This document shows positions 53,724-64,000 of a stretch of DNA of 64,000 nucleotides, piece by piece. The notes beneath the pieces are model-generated. The model was not told the origin of the DNA. It did not search any database and worked only from the letters and a program-made list of their open reading frames with translations. The position numbers and the translations under genes were made by a program. The DNA comes from Saccharophagus degradans 2-40. Its GTDB lineage: Bacteria > Pseudomonadota > Gammaproteobacteria > Pseudomonadales > Cellvibrionaceae. The first letter of the stretch is position 1; every line of letters starts with the position of its first letter. The stretch spans positions 1,970,501-2,034,500 of the forward strand of contig NC_007912.1 of the NCBI RefSeq assembly GCF_000013665.1, written 5' to 3'.

Positions 53724-56225
53724 TTAAAGCTTGGTAAGTGCGGTTATGCCCAACGCAGCTTGATACATAATAGTAGTAACGCTGCTCCACAGGGTGAGCG
53801 GGTCTACGCGATCGGTATCCATGGGTACAATAATGGTATCGCCGGGCTGAATATTGTGATCTTTTGACTTAAACCAGCCGGAGTTGGCTGGCAAATAAAC
53901 CGAGCCGTTGGCTTTTACAATATAAATGCGTTTTTTATCGGCGTTTTCTTTGGTGCCGCCCGAGCGATCTATGTAGTCGAAGGGGTTAAGTTTTTTATCG
54001 AAAAAGTGCGAAGTGGGGTATTGCACTTCACCTACAACAGTCACCGAAGGTTTAAAGCGCGGTATTGTTAAAACATCGCCATTTTCTAATTTAAAATCAT
54101 AGAGTTTTGGGTTGGCCAAAATTTGAGGAAGGTCTATTACCATACGCCCCATTGGCTTAATCGCATCCATATTGGCAATAATCTGCTCTGCTTGCGCTGA
54201 ATCGACTTTTGATTTGTTTAATATGCCGTCGTTCAGTGCTTCTGCTGCCAAGTCTGCTTCAATTTCATTTTTCAATGCGGCCAAGCGCTCTTCCTCTAGT
54301 TTGCGCAGCTCTTCTCTCGAGAAAATAGCGCCTTCTGGGTAGGCGTGTGGGGTTAACCCTCCCGCACGGGAAAGTACATCCACTATAGATTCGCCGGGCA
54401 GAATTGGGTAGGTGCCTGGGTGCAGTACTTCGCCAAGCAACACTATCGATTCTTTATCGTTCCACAGAGGAATCTGCTTAACGCGTAAAGTGTCGCCCGG
54501 AGTTAACGGATAAGCTTGTGCATTCAAATCGATGTTGATGTGCATCACGAGCGTTTGGCGGTTTTCGTCAATGCTGTAGCGAGTGATTTCACCATCATTA
54601 CCAAGTGCGCTCTCAGTAAGGCCGCCGGCGAGCATAATTAAATCGGTAGTAGTCATACCCTCAGAAATAGGGTACTGGCCGGGGAAGCGCACGCTGCCGT
54701 GAGCAATTACAATTTTTTCGCGCTCAGTAAAGCTCGATTGTGTACGCAACTGGGCTAGTACGTCTTCTAGTAGCATGCTGCGGTCGCTTTCATAATCAAA
54801 TAGCAAGATTGTGTCGCGAGACTGCAGTTCGGGGTTGTGCTTCGAGTTTGGGTTGTCGAACGCTTTTGCAGGTGTAAATAAATGCACAGATATTTTGCGC
54901 GTGCTTTTTTCTTCGCGCAAAATTAAGCCTACATCGATATCTGGGTTGGCCAGCATATCGTCCACGCTAGGTACAACATCGGTAAAGCGAATGCCTTTGC
55001 GCCAAGCGAAGCCGCCGGGGCGTTTGACGTGGCCTTCCAGTTTTACAATGTCGCGCATGGTGTCTAGGGTGGTATGAATTTGAATAACGTCTGCATCTTT
55101 AATGCGGAACTCACGGCCACTGCGACTGGTTAGGTCTAGGTTTACTAAGGTTTTTTCGCCTGCGTCTGTAATGCGCTCTATGCGCGAGGCTGGCATATAG
55201 GCTGTGGGCAGTAGGCCACCGGCTAAGTTCAGGGCGCCTTGCACATCCGCTTCTTTGGTTATTTCGTAAATGGCGGGGCGTTTAACTTGCCCTGCAACGC
55301 CTACGGTTTTACCAATTGGTGGAATAAAAATAACGTCGCCAGGCAGCAGTCGAGAGTCGTTGCTGGTGTCGCCTTGTAACAGCAGGTCGTACAAATCTAG
55401 TGTGGTTACTACTTTGCCGCGGCGCTTAAGCTGAATATTGCGCAGTGAGCCTATTTTAGTAATGCCGCCACTGGCAAAAATAGCATTTGTCATGGTTGAA
55501 AGTGAACCCACAACGTAAGAGCCGGGCACGTTGGCTTCGCCCAATACAAATACTCTAATGGTGCGCAGGTTACCCATGCTGGTAGAGGCTTTTACGCCTA
55601 TCATTTGCTCGCTAACAATAGTGTCTATACGAGTAGAGGCCTGGCTAAAGGTAAGGCCTGCGAGGTTCACGGGGCCAATGTTCGGGAATTGGATGCGACC
55701 TTCTCTATCTAAAGCGAGGTTTAGTGTTTGGTTGTCTTTGCCATATAGCTGTATAACGAGGTTGTCGCCTGGCCCAAGAATATAATCTGCGGGGATAGGG
55801 ATGTCCGATGCTGGCGTGAAGGAATCTGCGCCGTAATTGAAAATATCGTAACCAAAAAGCTCTAATTTTTGCCTAGTCGACTCTTCGCTCTCGTCTTCTT
55901 TTAGGCTGGGTGCGTCTACGCCGGTCAGCGCTGTTTGTTCAATAATTTGCTCGCCGCTTTTTGCGCCCGTTTTTTTGCGCACGCCAGACACGGCTTCTGC
56001 ATTTTGCGCACTGCTGGCGCTGTCGCCACCAATTAATGAAGAATAATCTTCTAAGTTAATGCCCATAGAGCTGGCAAGCGCTTTTTGTTGCTCTGGCGAC
56101 ATGCGTTTAAATTGCTCTATTTGCGCTGCTGACGGGGTAAACCCAGCGGCGAAGGAGGGCGCGGCAACTAAAAGTGCAAAAAGGCTAATAAAGGAAGCGA
56201 CAAGGAGTTTGCGTGAGCTATTCAT
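53724..56225 (-). CDS. SLBB-domain polysaccharide export protein (Wza-like, multi-SLBB)
   Basis: The 833-residue protein has a signal peptide (VASFISLFALLVAAPSFAA), a region of conserved charged residues (QFKRMSPEQQKALASSMGI), a polysaccharide export domain (PADYILGPGDNLVIQLYGKD) and several SLBB repeats (GEANVPGSYVVG, GQVKRPAIYEI, GSVRFPGQYPI, GEVLHPGTYPILPG, GEVQYPTSHFF). Proteins of this size form outer-membrane exit channels for capsule or exopolysaccharide, usually next to Wzc-like and Wzx/Wzy genes; none is here. I chose the ATG at 56225, which gives the signal peptide; ATG at 56273 is upstream without one. Confidence 0.92.
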   Translation of the reverse strand: MNSSRKLLVASFISLFALLVAAPSFAAGFTPSAAQIEQFKRMSPEQQKALASSMGINLEDYSSLIGGDSASSAQNAEAVSGVRKKTGAKSGEQIIEQTALTGVDAPSLKEDESEESTRQKLELFGYDIFNYGADSFTPASDIPIPADYILGPGDNLVIQLYGKDNQTLNLALDREGRIQFPNIGPVNLAGLTFSQASTRIDTIVSEQMIGVKASTSMGNLRTIRVFVLGEANVPGSYVVGSLSTMTNAIFASGGITKIGSLRNIQLKRRGKVVTTLDLYDLLLQGDTSNDSRLLPGDVIFIPPIGKTVGVAGQVKRPAIYEITKEADVQGALNLAGGLLPTAYMPASRIERITDAGEKTLVNLDLTSRSGREFRIKDADVIQIHTTLDTMRDIVKLEGHVKRPGGFAWRKGIRFTDVVPSVDDMLANPDIDVGLILREEKSTRKISVHLFTPAKAFDNPNSKHNPELQSRDTILLFDYESDRSMLLEDVLAQLRTQSSFTEREKIVIAHGSVRFPGQYPISEGMTTTDLIMLAGGLTESALGNDGEITRYSIDENRQTLVMHINIDLNAQAYPLTPGDTLRVKQIPLWNDKESIVLLGEVLHPGTYPILPGESIVDVLSRAGGLTPHAYPEGAIFSREELRKLEEERLAALKNEIEADLAAEALNDGILNKSKVDSAQAEQIIANMDAIKPMGRMVIDLPQILANPKLYDFKLENGDVLTIPRFKPSVTVVGEVQYPTSHFFDKKLNPFDYIDRSGGTKENADKKRIYIVKANGSVYLPANSGWFKSKDHNIQPGDTIIVPMDTDRVDPLTLWSSVTTIMYQAALGITALTKL

Positions 56226-56576
56226 AAATCCGTTACGTTTGGTTAGGTAGTTATCAGCGTGGGAGCTTAACACGATTATGATTCAGGTCGTGGGTGGTTC
56301 TGTGCGGTAGAGGGTGATGCTAGTTATGTGTATCGCCCAAACCTGTAGGCGCATCTTAGGGAATTTTTAGGGGCAGTCAATGCTGCAGCAAAAAACAGCT
56401 GTTAAAAAGTGTGAATTTTAGAAATCCGCTGCCGAAAACACGTTATTTTTCATTTATTTGGCATCAAACAGGATGCTTGCTTGAGCTGCGCGCCTTGCAG
56501 CCTATATACTGCCGCCCCAATTACACATTCTCACGTAGCCTTTGGTAGGGGCTACCACTGACGCTAAGGATCTCCT
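56226..56576. other. 351-base divergent region between the SLBB gene and thrS
   Basis: No coding region is visible. It should hold promoters for the divergent SLBB export gene and the thrS cluster. A ThrS-type operator could lie in the thrS leader, but I could not identify tRNA-Thr-like stem-loops with confidence. Confidence 0.5.
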
Positions 56577-58487
56577 ATGCCTGTTATTACTCTTCCCGAT
56601 GGTTCCAAACGCGAATACGATGCCCCCATTTCTGTTATGGGTGTGGCTGCAGATATTGGTCCAGGGTTAGCGAAAGCAACACTTGCCGGTGTTGTTGACG
56701 GAAAAGAAGTGGATGCCTCTTTCGAGATTACTCAAGACGTATCACTTTCCATTATTACAGCTAAGTCTGAAGAGGGCTTAGAGGTTATTCGCCATTCGAC
56801 AGCTCACTTGTTGGCTCAGGCTGTTAAACAGCTGTTCCCAGAAGCGCAGGTGACTATTGGCCCTGTTATCGAAGATGGCTTCTATTACGACTTTGCCTAC
56901 TCGCGCGCCTTTACGCCAGAAGATTTGGTAGTAATTGAAGAGAAAATGAAAGAGTTGGCAAAAGCGGACTTCGACGTTACGCGCCGTGTATTGCCACGCG
57001 ACGAGGCATCGGCTTACTTCCGCGGTATAGGTGAAGAGTATAAAGCCCAAATTATCGACAGTATCCCAGCTAACGAAGAGCTTTCTTTATATAAGCAGGG
57101 TGACTTTGAAGATTTATGCCGTGGGCCTCATGTGCCTTCAACCGGCAAGCTAGAATACTTTAAGTTAATGAAAGTGGCGGGTGCCTACTGGCGCGGCGAC
57201 TCCAATAACGAAATGCTTACGCGTGTATATGGCACGGCGTGGGCAAGCAAAAAAGATTTAAAAGCTTATGTTCACCGCTTAGAAGAAGCTGAAAAGCGTG
57301 ATCATCGTAAGTTAGGTAAAAAATTCGATCTTTTCCATATTCAAGAAGAAGCGCCGGGCATGGTGTTTTGGCACCCCAATGGTTGGTCTATTTATACCGC
57401 TATTGAAGAGTATATGCGTGAAGTGCAGCGCTTGAATGGCTATGAAGAAATTAAGACGCCACAGGTTGTAGATCGCAGTTTGTGGGAGCGCTCTGGTCAC
57501 TGGGATAAATTCCGCGACAATATGTTTACCGTGGAATCTGAATCGCGCGATTATGCCGTTAAGCCAATGAACTGCCCATGTCACGTGCAAGTGTTTAATC
57601 AGGGTTTAAAAAGCTACCGCGACTTACCTTTGCGCTTAGCTGAGTTTGGCTGCTGTCACCGCAACGAAGCGTCGGGCACTTTGCAGGGGTTAATGCGCGT
57701 GCGTGGTTTCGTGCAAGATGACGCCCATATCTTCTGTTCTGAGTCGATGATTCAGGACGAAGTATCAGTATTCACCGATTTGCTCTTTAAAGTGTACAAA
57801 GATTTTGGCTTCGAAGACGTGATTATTCGCCTTTCCACACGCCCAGAGCAGCGTGTAGGCAGTGATGAGGTGTGGGATAAAGCAGAAAAAGCGCTATCAG
57901 ATGCCTTGGATGCAAAAGGGCTGCCTTGGCAATTACTGCCAGGCGAGGGCGCCTTTTATGGGCCTAAAATTGAATTCTCACTAAAAGATTGCCTTGGGCG
58001 TGTTTGGCAGTGCGGCACCATTCAGGTGGATTTCTCAATGCCGGGCCGTTTAGATGCTCAATTCGTAGCTGAAGATGGTTCGCGTCAGGTGCCTGTTATG
58101 TTGCACCGTGCAATCTTGGGTTCATTTGAGCGTTTTATCGGAATATTGATAGAAGAATACGAAGGGGCATTCCCAGCTTGGCTGGCTCCAACTCAAGCCG
58201 TTTTGCTGAATATTACCGATAATCAGGCCGAATATGTTAAAAAAGTAGAGAACTCTTTGAAAAACAAGGGCTTTCGTGTTAATTCCGACTTGAGAAATGA
58301 AAAGATCGGCTTTAAAATCCGCGAGCACACAATTCAGAAGGTTCCTTACTTACTTGTTGTTGGCGACCAAGAGGTTGAAAATAACTCGGTTGCCGTTCGC
58401 GGACGAGGTGGTGAAGACCTCGGCGTAATGACGGTAGACGCCTTTACTGCACTTCTTGAAGAGCAAATTTCCAGTAAAGCGAGATAA
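56577..58487 (+). CDS. thrS: Threonyl-tRNA synthetase
   Basis: ThrS charges tRNA-Thr. The 636-residue protein has an N-terminal TGS domain (about 1-60), the editing domain with [16 protein letters not shown], the catalytic domain with motif 2 ([19 protein letters not shown]) and MNCPCH supplying a zinc cysteine, motif 3 [20 protein letters not shown], and the anticodon-binding domain at the C-terminus. GGATCT precedes the ATG. An inverted repeat separates it from infC, 163 bases downstream. Confidence 0.97.
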   Translation: MPVITLPDGSKREYDAPISVMGVAADIGPGLAKATLAGVVDGKEVDASFEITQDVSLSIITAKSEEGLEVIRHSTAHLLAQAVKQLFPEAQVTIGPVIEDGFYYDFAYSRAFTPEDLVVIEEKMKELAKADFDVTRRVLPRDEASAYFRGIGEEYKAQIIDSIPANEELSLYKQGDFEDLCRGPHVPSTGKLEYFKLMKVAGAYWRGDSNNEMLTRVYGTAWASKKDLKAYVHRLEEAEKRDHRKLGKKFDLFHIQEEAPGMVFWHPNGWSIYTAIEEYMREVQRLNGYEEIKTPQVVDRSLWERSGHWDKFRDNMFTVESESRDYAVKPMNCPCHVQVFNQGLKSYRDLPLRLAEFGCCHRNEASGTLQGLMRVRGFVQDDAHIFCSESMIQDEVSVFTDLLFKVYKDFGFEDVIIRLSTRPEQRVGSDEVWDKAEKALSDALDAKGLPWQLLPGEGAFYGPKIEFSLKDCLGRVWQCGTIQVDFSMPGRLDAQFVAEDGSRQVPVMLHRAILGSFERFIGILIEEYEGAFPAWLAPTQAVLLNITDNQAEYVKKVENSLKNKGFRVNSDLRNEKIGFKIREHTIQKVPYLLVVGDQEVENNSVAVRGRGGEDLGVMTVDAFTALLEEQISSKAR

Positions 58488-58497
58488 TTTGGGCTAA

Positions 58498-58538
58498 TTG
58501 GGCTTAGAGTGTGACAAAAAAGTTAATTCTAAGCCCAA
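58498..58538 (+). other. Inverted repeat between thrS and infC
   Basis: TTGGGCTTAGA at 58498-58508 and TCTAAGCCCAA at 58528-58538 are perfect reverse complements with a 19-base loop. There is no U-run, so attenuation or mRNA processing between thrS and infC is more likely than simple termination. Confidence 0.6.
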
Positions 58539-58650
58539 AAATAACCTAAACTGTGTGATCTAGTAGCCTGCCTCGTTGTTTGTAGGTAAATAGGCCTAAT
58601 TTAAGTAGGTTCTAAGGCTAGTTTTTTAAATAAAAGAGGAGAGTGTGACC

Positions 58651-59193
58651 ATTAGCAATCGTGATAATGCCAAAGGGCGTTCAAAAAAAGCGACTATCAA
58701 CGACCAAATTGAAGCGAAAGAAGTACGATTAATTGGCGCGGATGGCGAACAAGTTGGGATCGTACCCATCGCAGAAGCTCTAGCAACTGCGCAAGCTGCA
58801 ACACTAGATTTGGTACTAATAGCCGCTGATGCAGACCCCGTGGTCTGTAAAATCATGGATTATGGTAAGCACCTTTTCGAAGCGAAAAAAGCAAAAGCTG
58901 CTGCTAAAAAGAAACAAAAGCAGCAACAAGTTAAGGAAATGAAGTTTCGCCCCGGCACTGAAGAGGGCGATTACAAGGTAAAGTTAAAAAACTTGCAGCG
59001 TTTCCTTGAGCAAGGCGACAAAGCAAAAGTTTCCCTGCGCTACCGCGGTCGAGAAATGGCTCACCAAGAGTTAGGCATGGAGATGATGAAGCGAATAGAA
59101 GTGGATCTTGCAGAAATAGGTACTGTTGAACAGTACCCAAAAATGGAAGGTCGCCAGCTAATAATGGTTATCGCTCCTAAGAAGAATCGCTAA
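58651..59193 (+). CDS. infC: Translation initiation factor IF-3, probable AUU start
   Basis: IF-3 monitors start codon fidelity. The product has the IF-3 N-domain ([20 protein letters not shown]), the linker helix of Ala/Lys repeats and the C-domain ([20 protein letters not shown]). I place the start at the ATT at 58651: AGGAG at 58637-58641 lies nine bases upstream, and the resulting N-terminus has nearly the same length as E. coli IF-3, which also starts at AUU. The in-frame GTG at 58645 is only three bases from that site. The AUU start gives autoregulation because IF-3 rejects it. With ATT the protein has 180 residues. Confidence 0.92.
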   Translation: MSNRDNAKGRSKKATINDQIEAKEVRLIGADGEQVGIVPIAEALATAQAATLDLVLIAADADPVVCKIMDYGKHLFEAKKAKAAAKKKQKQQQVKEMKFRPGTEEGDYKVKLKNLQRFLEQGDKAKVSLRYRGREMAHQELGMEMMKRIEVDLAEIGTVEQYPKMEGRQLIMVIAPKKNR

Positions 59194-59256
59194 CCCTTAT
59201 TTGCTGATCCCCGCTTACCCGCGCGTTCGCGCTAGTACACCGGAGGATTGCCAAAA

Positions 59257-59334
59257 TTTGAAGGCGGCCTAATGGGCGCCTTCAAACATTGTCTGTAAAG
59301 GCAATAGTCAGCAAACAAGTGTTTTACTTGTTTG
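59257..59334 (+). promoter_or_regulatory. Structured leader of rpmI-rplT
   Basis: Two perfect hairpins stand in the 234-base infC-rpmI gap: TTTGAAGGCG/CGCCTTCAAA (59257-59286) and CAAACAAGT/ACTTGTTTG (59312-59334). In E. coli L20 represses rpmI-rplT by binding structured RNA upstream of rpmI. A similar control is likely here, but I cannot confirm the L20-binding motif by eye. Confidence 0.5.
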
Positions 59335-59427
59335 TTATTCAAGAGTGGCCGGGCTTTTAGCTGCCTAGGTCGCTTAAAGAAAAATCGATACCGTATTCGT
59401 ACGGTTTCCGTTGTTGGAGAAGTAACA

Positions 59428-59622
59428 ATGTCAAAAGCTAAAACGCATAGTGGAGCAGCCAAACGGTTCAAAAAGACCGCTTCTGGTTACAAACACAAGC
59501 ACGCTTTTAAGAGCCACATCCTTACCAAAATGACGACCAAACGTAAGCGTCAATTGCGCGGTACTAGCTTGTTGAATGCCGCCGATAAACCTGCTGTTGA
59601 TCGTATGTTACGCGCCAATTAA
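59428..59622 (+). CDS. rpmI: Ribosomal protein L35
   Basis: The 64-residue basic protein has the L35 pattern [19 protein letters not shown], then [20 protein letters not shown]. The ATG at 59428 follows GGAG and matches the family N-terminus; the frame is open further upstream but that part is leader. rplT follows 37 bases downstream. Confidence 0.97.
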   Translation: MSKAKTHSGAAKRFKKTASGYKHKHAFKSHILTKMTTKRKRQLRGTSLLNAADKPAVDRMLRAN

Positions 59623-59659
59623 TTGGTCGATTACACTTTTTGTTAAGAGGATTTAAAAA

Positions 59660-60019
59660 ATGGCTCGTGTAAAACGTGGAGTCGTGGCGCGTCGTCGTCA
59701 CAAGAAAGTATTAAAAGCTGCAAAAGGTTACTACGGCGCGCGTTCACGCGTATTTCGTGTAGCTAAACAAGCCGTCATTAAAGCGGGTCAATACGCTTAT
59801 CGCGACCGTCGCGTTAAAAAGCGTAACTTCCGTGCATTGTGGATTACGCGTATCAACGCGCAATCTCGTGCTGAAGGCTTAAGTTATAGCCGTCTAATCG
59901 CTGGTTTGAAAAAGGCAAGCATTGCCCTTGATCGCCGCGTACTTGCAGATTTGGCCATTCACGATAAAACAGCATTTGCTGCTATCGTTGCCAAAGCTCA
60001 AGAGGCTCTAGCTGCTTAA
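59660..60019 (+). CDS. rplT: Ribosomal protein L20
   Basis: The 119-residue basic protein matches L20 from the start ([20 protein letters not shown]) through [20 protein letters not shown]. It is a primary 23S rRNA-binding protein in early 50S assembly and the probable repressor of its own operon. AAGAGGA lies upstream. A strong intrinsic terminator is found 55 bases after the stop. Confidence 0.98.
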   Translation: MARVKRGVVARRRHKKVLKAAKGYYGARSRVFRVAKQAVIKAGQYAYRDRRVKKRNFRALWITRINAQSRAEGLSYSRLIAGLKKASIALDRRVLADLAIHDKTAFAAIVAKAQEALAA

Positions 60020-60072
60020 TCTGATTTGGTGTATTGCTGATTTATTTTAGTAATTACCGATTCAGTCAAGAA

Positions 60073-60105
60073 GGGAAGGGCTTCGGCGCTTCCCTTTTTT
60101 GTTTT
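60073..60105 (+). terminator. Intrinsic terminator after rplT
   Basis: GGGAAGGGC pairs with GCGCTTCCC (one mismatch) around a TTCG tetraloop and is followed by six T's and more T-rich sequence. It separates rplT from pheS, which then needs its own promoter or partial read-through in the remaining ~95 bases. Confidence 0.93.
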
Positions 60106-60190
60106 ATACGTCGTTATAAAACCGTCATACAAACGAAACACACTATTACATATTGCGGTGGCGCCTAGTGGCCATCGACTAAGCAAATAA

Positions 60191-61216
<1,026 letters not shown>

Positions 61217-61305
61217 CTGCGTTAAAAAGTAATAGCAAAATAAAAAGTATTTAAGCGCTGGTCTTGCCAGCACTCAATCACGACAACTCTATTAAAAGTA
61301 AAGAC

Positions 61306-63714
61306 ATGAAGTTTAGCGAATCCTGGTTAAGAGAGTGGGTTAATCCCAACGCAAGTACACAGCAAATTGTTGATCAGTTAACAATGGCTGGCTTAGAAGT
61401 TGATGCTGTAGAGCCCGTTGCAGGTACTTTTAATGGCGTTATCGTGGGCGAGATTATAGATGCCCAGCAGCACCCAGACGCCGATAAATTGCGCGTGTGT
61501 ACAGTGGCCGGTTTGCCAGAAGGCGAAACCCAAGTTGTTTGCGGTGCGCCAAACGCACGTGTAGGGCTAAAAATTCCGTTTGCTACCGTAGGCGCGAGCT
61601 TACCGCCCGGGGAAGATGGCAAACCGTTTAAAATTAAAAAAGCTAAATTGCGCGGTGTAGAGTCGTTTGGCATGTTGTGCGGTCAAACCGAGCTACAAGC
61701 TGGTGACGATGACGAAGGTTTGTGGGAATTACCAGCAGATGCACCCGTAGGCCAAGATTTACGCGAGTACCTCTCGCTAAATGACAACTTAATTGAAGTG
61801 GATCTCACGCCAAACCGCAGCGATTGCTTATCTATTAAAGGCTTGGCGCGCGAGCTTGGCGTATTAAGTAAAATTGAAGTTAAAGCACCTGTCATTGCCG
61901 CAGTCGAGCCGCAAATTTCTGATGTGTTGTCTGTTGCTTTATCTGCTGGCAGTGCCTGTTCGCGCTATGTGGGCCGAGTAATTAAAGGCATTGATGTAGC
62001 CAAGCCAAGCCCCTTATGGCTGCAAGAAAAGTTGCGCCGCAGCGGTATTCGCTCAATTGATGCAGTCGTAGATGTAACAAACTATGTACTAATCGAGCTT
62101 GGCCAGCCCATGCACGCATTTGATTTGGCAAAAATTAACGGCGGCATTAATGTTCGATTGGCAAACGCGAAAGAAGAATTAACTCTGCTTAACGATCAAA
62201 AAGTTGAGCTAAAAGAAGATACATTGGTAATTGCCGACGAATCTGGCGCTCTAGCCATGGCAGGCATTATGGGTGGCGAAGCCAGTGCTGTTACCTCTGC
62301 AACGCAAGATATCTTCCTAGAAAGCGCATTTTTTGAGCCTATTGCCATTGCTGGCCGTGCGCGTTCGTATGGTTTGCATACAGACTCATCTCACCGTTTT
62401 GAGCGCGGCGTAGATTACAACGGAGCGCAAGCGGCAATTGAGCGTGCTACCGCCTTATTGTTGGAAATAGTAGGTGGTCAAGCTGGCCCAGTAATTGTTG
62501 CTGAATCCCAACAAGATCTTCCTTCTGTAAGTAACGTGAACTTATCTAAAGCGCGCATTGAGTCTGGCTTAGGTTTTGCCATACCCGATGTAGAAGTTGA
62601 AGATATTCTTACGCGTTTAGGCTTAAAGCTGGTAGAAAGGAACGAAAGCGGCTGGACCTTTGCCGTGCCTAGCTATCGCTTTGACGTAGCAATTGAGGCC
62701 GACTTGCTCGAAGAGCTGGCTCGTATATACGGCTACAACAACTTGCCGACTACCACCGTACGTATTCCTGCTCAGTTGCCATCTAAAACAGAAACGGTAA
62801 CGAAGCTCGATCGCATTAAGGATCATCTGGCTAGCAGGGGTTACCGAGAGGTGATCACCTATAGCTTTGTCGACCCTGCGCTGCAGAACTTGATTAACGG
62901 CGAGCAGGCTAATGTCCCCATTATCAACCCAATTAGCAGTGATATGGGCATAATGCGAACCAGTTTGCTGCCTGGGCTGCTTAACACGCTATCCAAAAAC
63001 GTAAAACGCCAAGTACAGCGCGTTCGTATCTTTGAAAGTGGGTTAACCTTTGTGGCTCCAGAGGGTATGGATTCTCAAACGCTCGAAGGCTTAACGCAGC
63101 CCTCTATGTTTGCAGGCTTAATTTACGGTGCGCGAGCGCCCGTGGGTTGGCATGCAGATAAAGACGATGTCGATTTTTACGATATTAAGGGCGATTTAGA
63201 GTCATTGCTGGCCTTTACTGGTCAAGCGGTAACGTTTGAATCGGCGGAGGTGAAAGCACTTCACCCTGGCCAAACGGCCAAGGTTAAACTCGCTGGCACA
63301 GAAATAGGGTATATTGGCGCACTTCACCCAGAAGTGGCCAAACAGCTTGATTTACCTAAAGCGGCATATGTGTTTGAAGTGAGTCTAGATGCTATTAAGC
63401 AAGCTAAGGTGCCAGCTTTCACAGCGTTGTCGAGATACCCAGAAGTTGCCCGTGATATAGCTATACTTGTTGATAAGGGCGTCAATGGTGCGGCGTTAGA
63501 GGCAGAAATTCGTTCAGTTGCGGGGGATTACCTCAAAAACTTAAAGATCTTTGACGTATATAGCGGCAAAGGTATTGATCCACAACGAAAAAGTATTGCT
63601 TTTAACTTGATTTTTCAGCACCCTTCACGCACTCTAACTGAAGATGAGATTAGTGCTCCAATGGCTGAAATAGTCAAAAAACTGGAGCAGTCGTTTAACG
63701 CACAACTTAGGTAG
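61306..63714 (+). CDS. pheT: Phenylalanyl-tRNA synthetase beta subunit
   Basis: The 802-residue beta subunit has the N-terminal tRNA-binding (EMAP-like) domain ([20 protein letters not shown]), the B3/B4 editing domain with [20 protein letters not shown], the B5 and catalytic-like domains ([20 protein letters not shown]) and the C-terminal FDX-ACB anticodon-binding domain ([20 protein letters not shown]). The ATG at 61306 gives the usual [13 protein letters not shown] start; an open frame upstream to 61264 is not supported by similarity. ihfA starts four bases after its stop. Confidence 0.97.
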   Translation: MKFSESWLREWVNPNASTQQIVDQLTMAGLEVDAVEPVAGTFNGVIVGEIIDAQQHPDADKLRVCTVAGLPEGETQVVCGAPNARVGLKIPFATVGASLPPGEDGKPFKIKKAKLRGVESFGMLCGQTELQAGDDDEGLWELPADAPVGQDLREYLSLNDNLIEVDLTPNRSDCLSIKGLARELGVLSKIEVKAPVIAAVEPQISDVLSVALSAGSACSRYVGRVIKGIDVAKPSPLWLQEKLRRSGIRSIDAVVDVTNYVLIELGQPMHAFDLAKINGGINVRLANAKEELTLLNDQKVELKEDTLVIADESGALAMAGIMGGEASAVTSATQDIFLESAFFEPIAIAGRARSYGLHTDSSHRFERGVDYNGAQAAIERATALLLEIVGGQAGPVIVAESQQDLPSVSNVNLSKARIESGLGFAIPDVEVEDILTRLGLKLVERNESGWTFAVPSYRFDVAIEADLLEELARIYGYNNLPTTTVRIPAQLPSKTETVTKLDRIKDHLASRGYREVITYSFVDPALQNLINGEQANVPIINPISSDMGIMRTSLLPGLLNTLSKNVKRQVQRVRIFESGLTFVAPEGMDSQTLEGLTQPSMFAGLIYGARAPVGWHADKDDVDFYDIKGDLESLLAFTGQAVTFESAEVKALHPGQTAKVKLAGTEIGYIGALHPEVAKQLDLPKAAYVFEVSLDAIKQAKVPAFTALSRYPEVARDIAILVDKGVNGAALEAEIRSVAGDYLKNLKIFDVYSGKGIDPQRKSIAFNLIFQHPSRTLTEDEISAPMAEIVKKLEQSFNAQLR

Positions 63715-63718
63715 CGCA

Positions 63719-64000
63719 ATGTCGACATCGCTGACTAAGGCGGATTTGGCCGAAAAATTATACGAAGAGTTGGGCTTTAATAAGCGCGAAGCGAAAGAAC
63801 TCGTGGAGCACTTTTTTGAAGAAATACGCAACTCTTTGGAAGATAACGAACAGGTCAAACTCTCGGGCTTTGGTAACTTCGATTTAAGAGATAAAAAACA
63901 GCGTCCAGGGCGAAACCCCAAAACGGGCGAAGAAATCCCTATTACAGCCAGAAGGGTGGTAACATTCCGCCCTGGTCAAAAGTTGAAGGCTCGAGTAGAA
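63719..64000 (+). CDS. ihfA: Integration host factor alpha subunit (3' end outside window)
   Basis: IHF bends DNA sharply and acts in transcription, recombination and replication. The 94 visible residues start [20 protein letters not shown] and include the family signatures [18 protein letters not shown] and the DNA-contacting [19 protein letters not shown]. Only about five residues and the stop should be missing. The ATG at 63719 is four bases after pheT, the same order as in E. coli, where pheT and ihfA are also co-transcribed. Confidence 0.96.
   Translation, partial: MSTSLTKADLAEKLYEELGFNKREAKELVEHFFEEIRNSLEDNEQVKLSGFGNFDLRDKKQRPGRNPKTGEEIPITARRVVTFRPGQKLKARVE

Overview
The window looks like chromosomal DNA of a marine, polysaccharide-degrading gammaproteobacterium of the Cellvibrionaceae; Saccharophagus is my best guess. 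The reasons are the thrS-infC-rpmI-rplT-pheS-pheT-ihfA order, a secreted GH5 cellulase, a surface lipoprotein that joins c-type haem motifs to a CBM-like module, Glu/Thr-repeat linkers, and moderate GC. The genus is inferred from gene content; no database was searched.

Region 1 (1-15690) is the 3' half of a type VI secretion (T6SS) locus, all on the + strand: the end of a membrane Ser/Thr kinase, tssA, tssB, tssC, a second tssC-like gene, tagJ, tssE, tssF, tssG, clpV (tssH), hcp and vgrG. The order matches the impA-impH layout, including the ImpD-type second sheath gene and ImpE/TagJ. Baseplate and membrane-complex genes (tssJKLM) are not here and probably lie upstream. No effector or immunity gene follows vgrG.

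Region 2 (15800-36361) holds scattered single genes: a YgjP-type metallopeptidase, a glutaredoxin-like protein, a truncated haemoglobin, topB, a dienelactone hydrolase, yaeQ, a DMT exporter, two SEC-C proteins (one fused to MtfA), a duplicated-domain secreted protein beside a membrane AraC regulator, a YebC homologue, tpx, a SMI1/KNR4 protein, an RbgA-type GTPase, fklB, a TrmK-like methyltransferase, a RIO kinase, an ABC-F ATPase, an orphan YfiR protein and a coiled-coil protein.

Region 3 (36362-49643) is the most unusual part. A 630-base gap carries two copies of a REP/BIME-like palindromic element. Next is a minus-strand operon: an unknown protein, a TlpA-like thioredoxin, a DUF4266 lipoprotein with a Cys-rich tail, a DUF3570 outer-membrane protein and an atypical ApbE. 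It looks like an extracytoplasmic flavin/thiol redox module. It is followed by a DUF1592-type multihaem lipoprotein with fibronectin and carbohydrate-binding modules plus a Tat-exported DUF1552 partner, then a hybrid histidine kinase, a LuxR-type response regulator and a GH5 endoglucanase.

Region 4 (49805-64000) contains hrpB, a small LEA-type lipoprotein operon, tRNA-Asn and tRNA-Val, a large SLBB polysaccharide export protein, and the translation cluster thrS-infC (probable AUU start)-rpmI-rplT-pheS-pheT-ihfA. The window ends inside ihfA.
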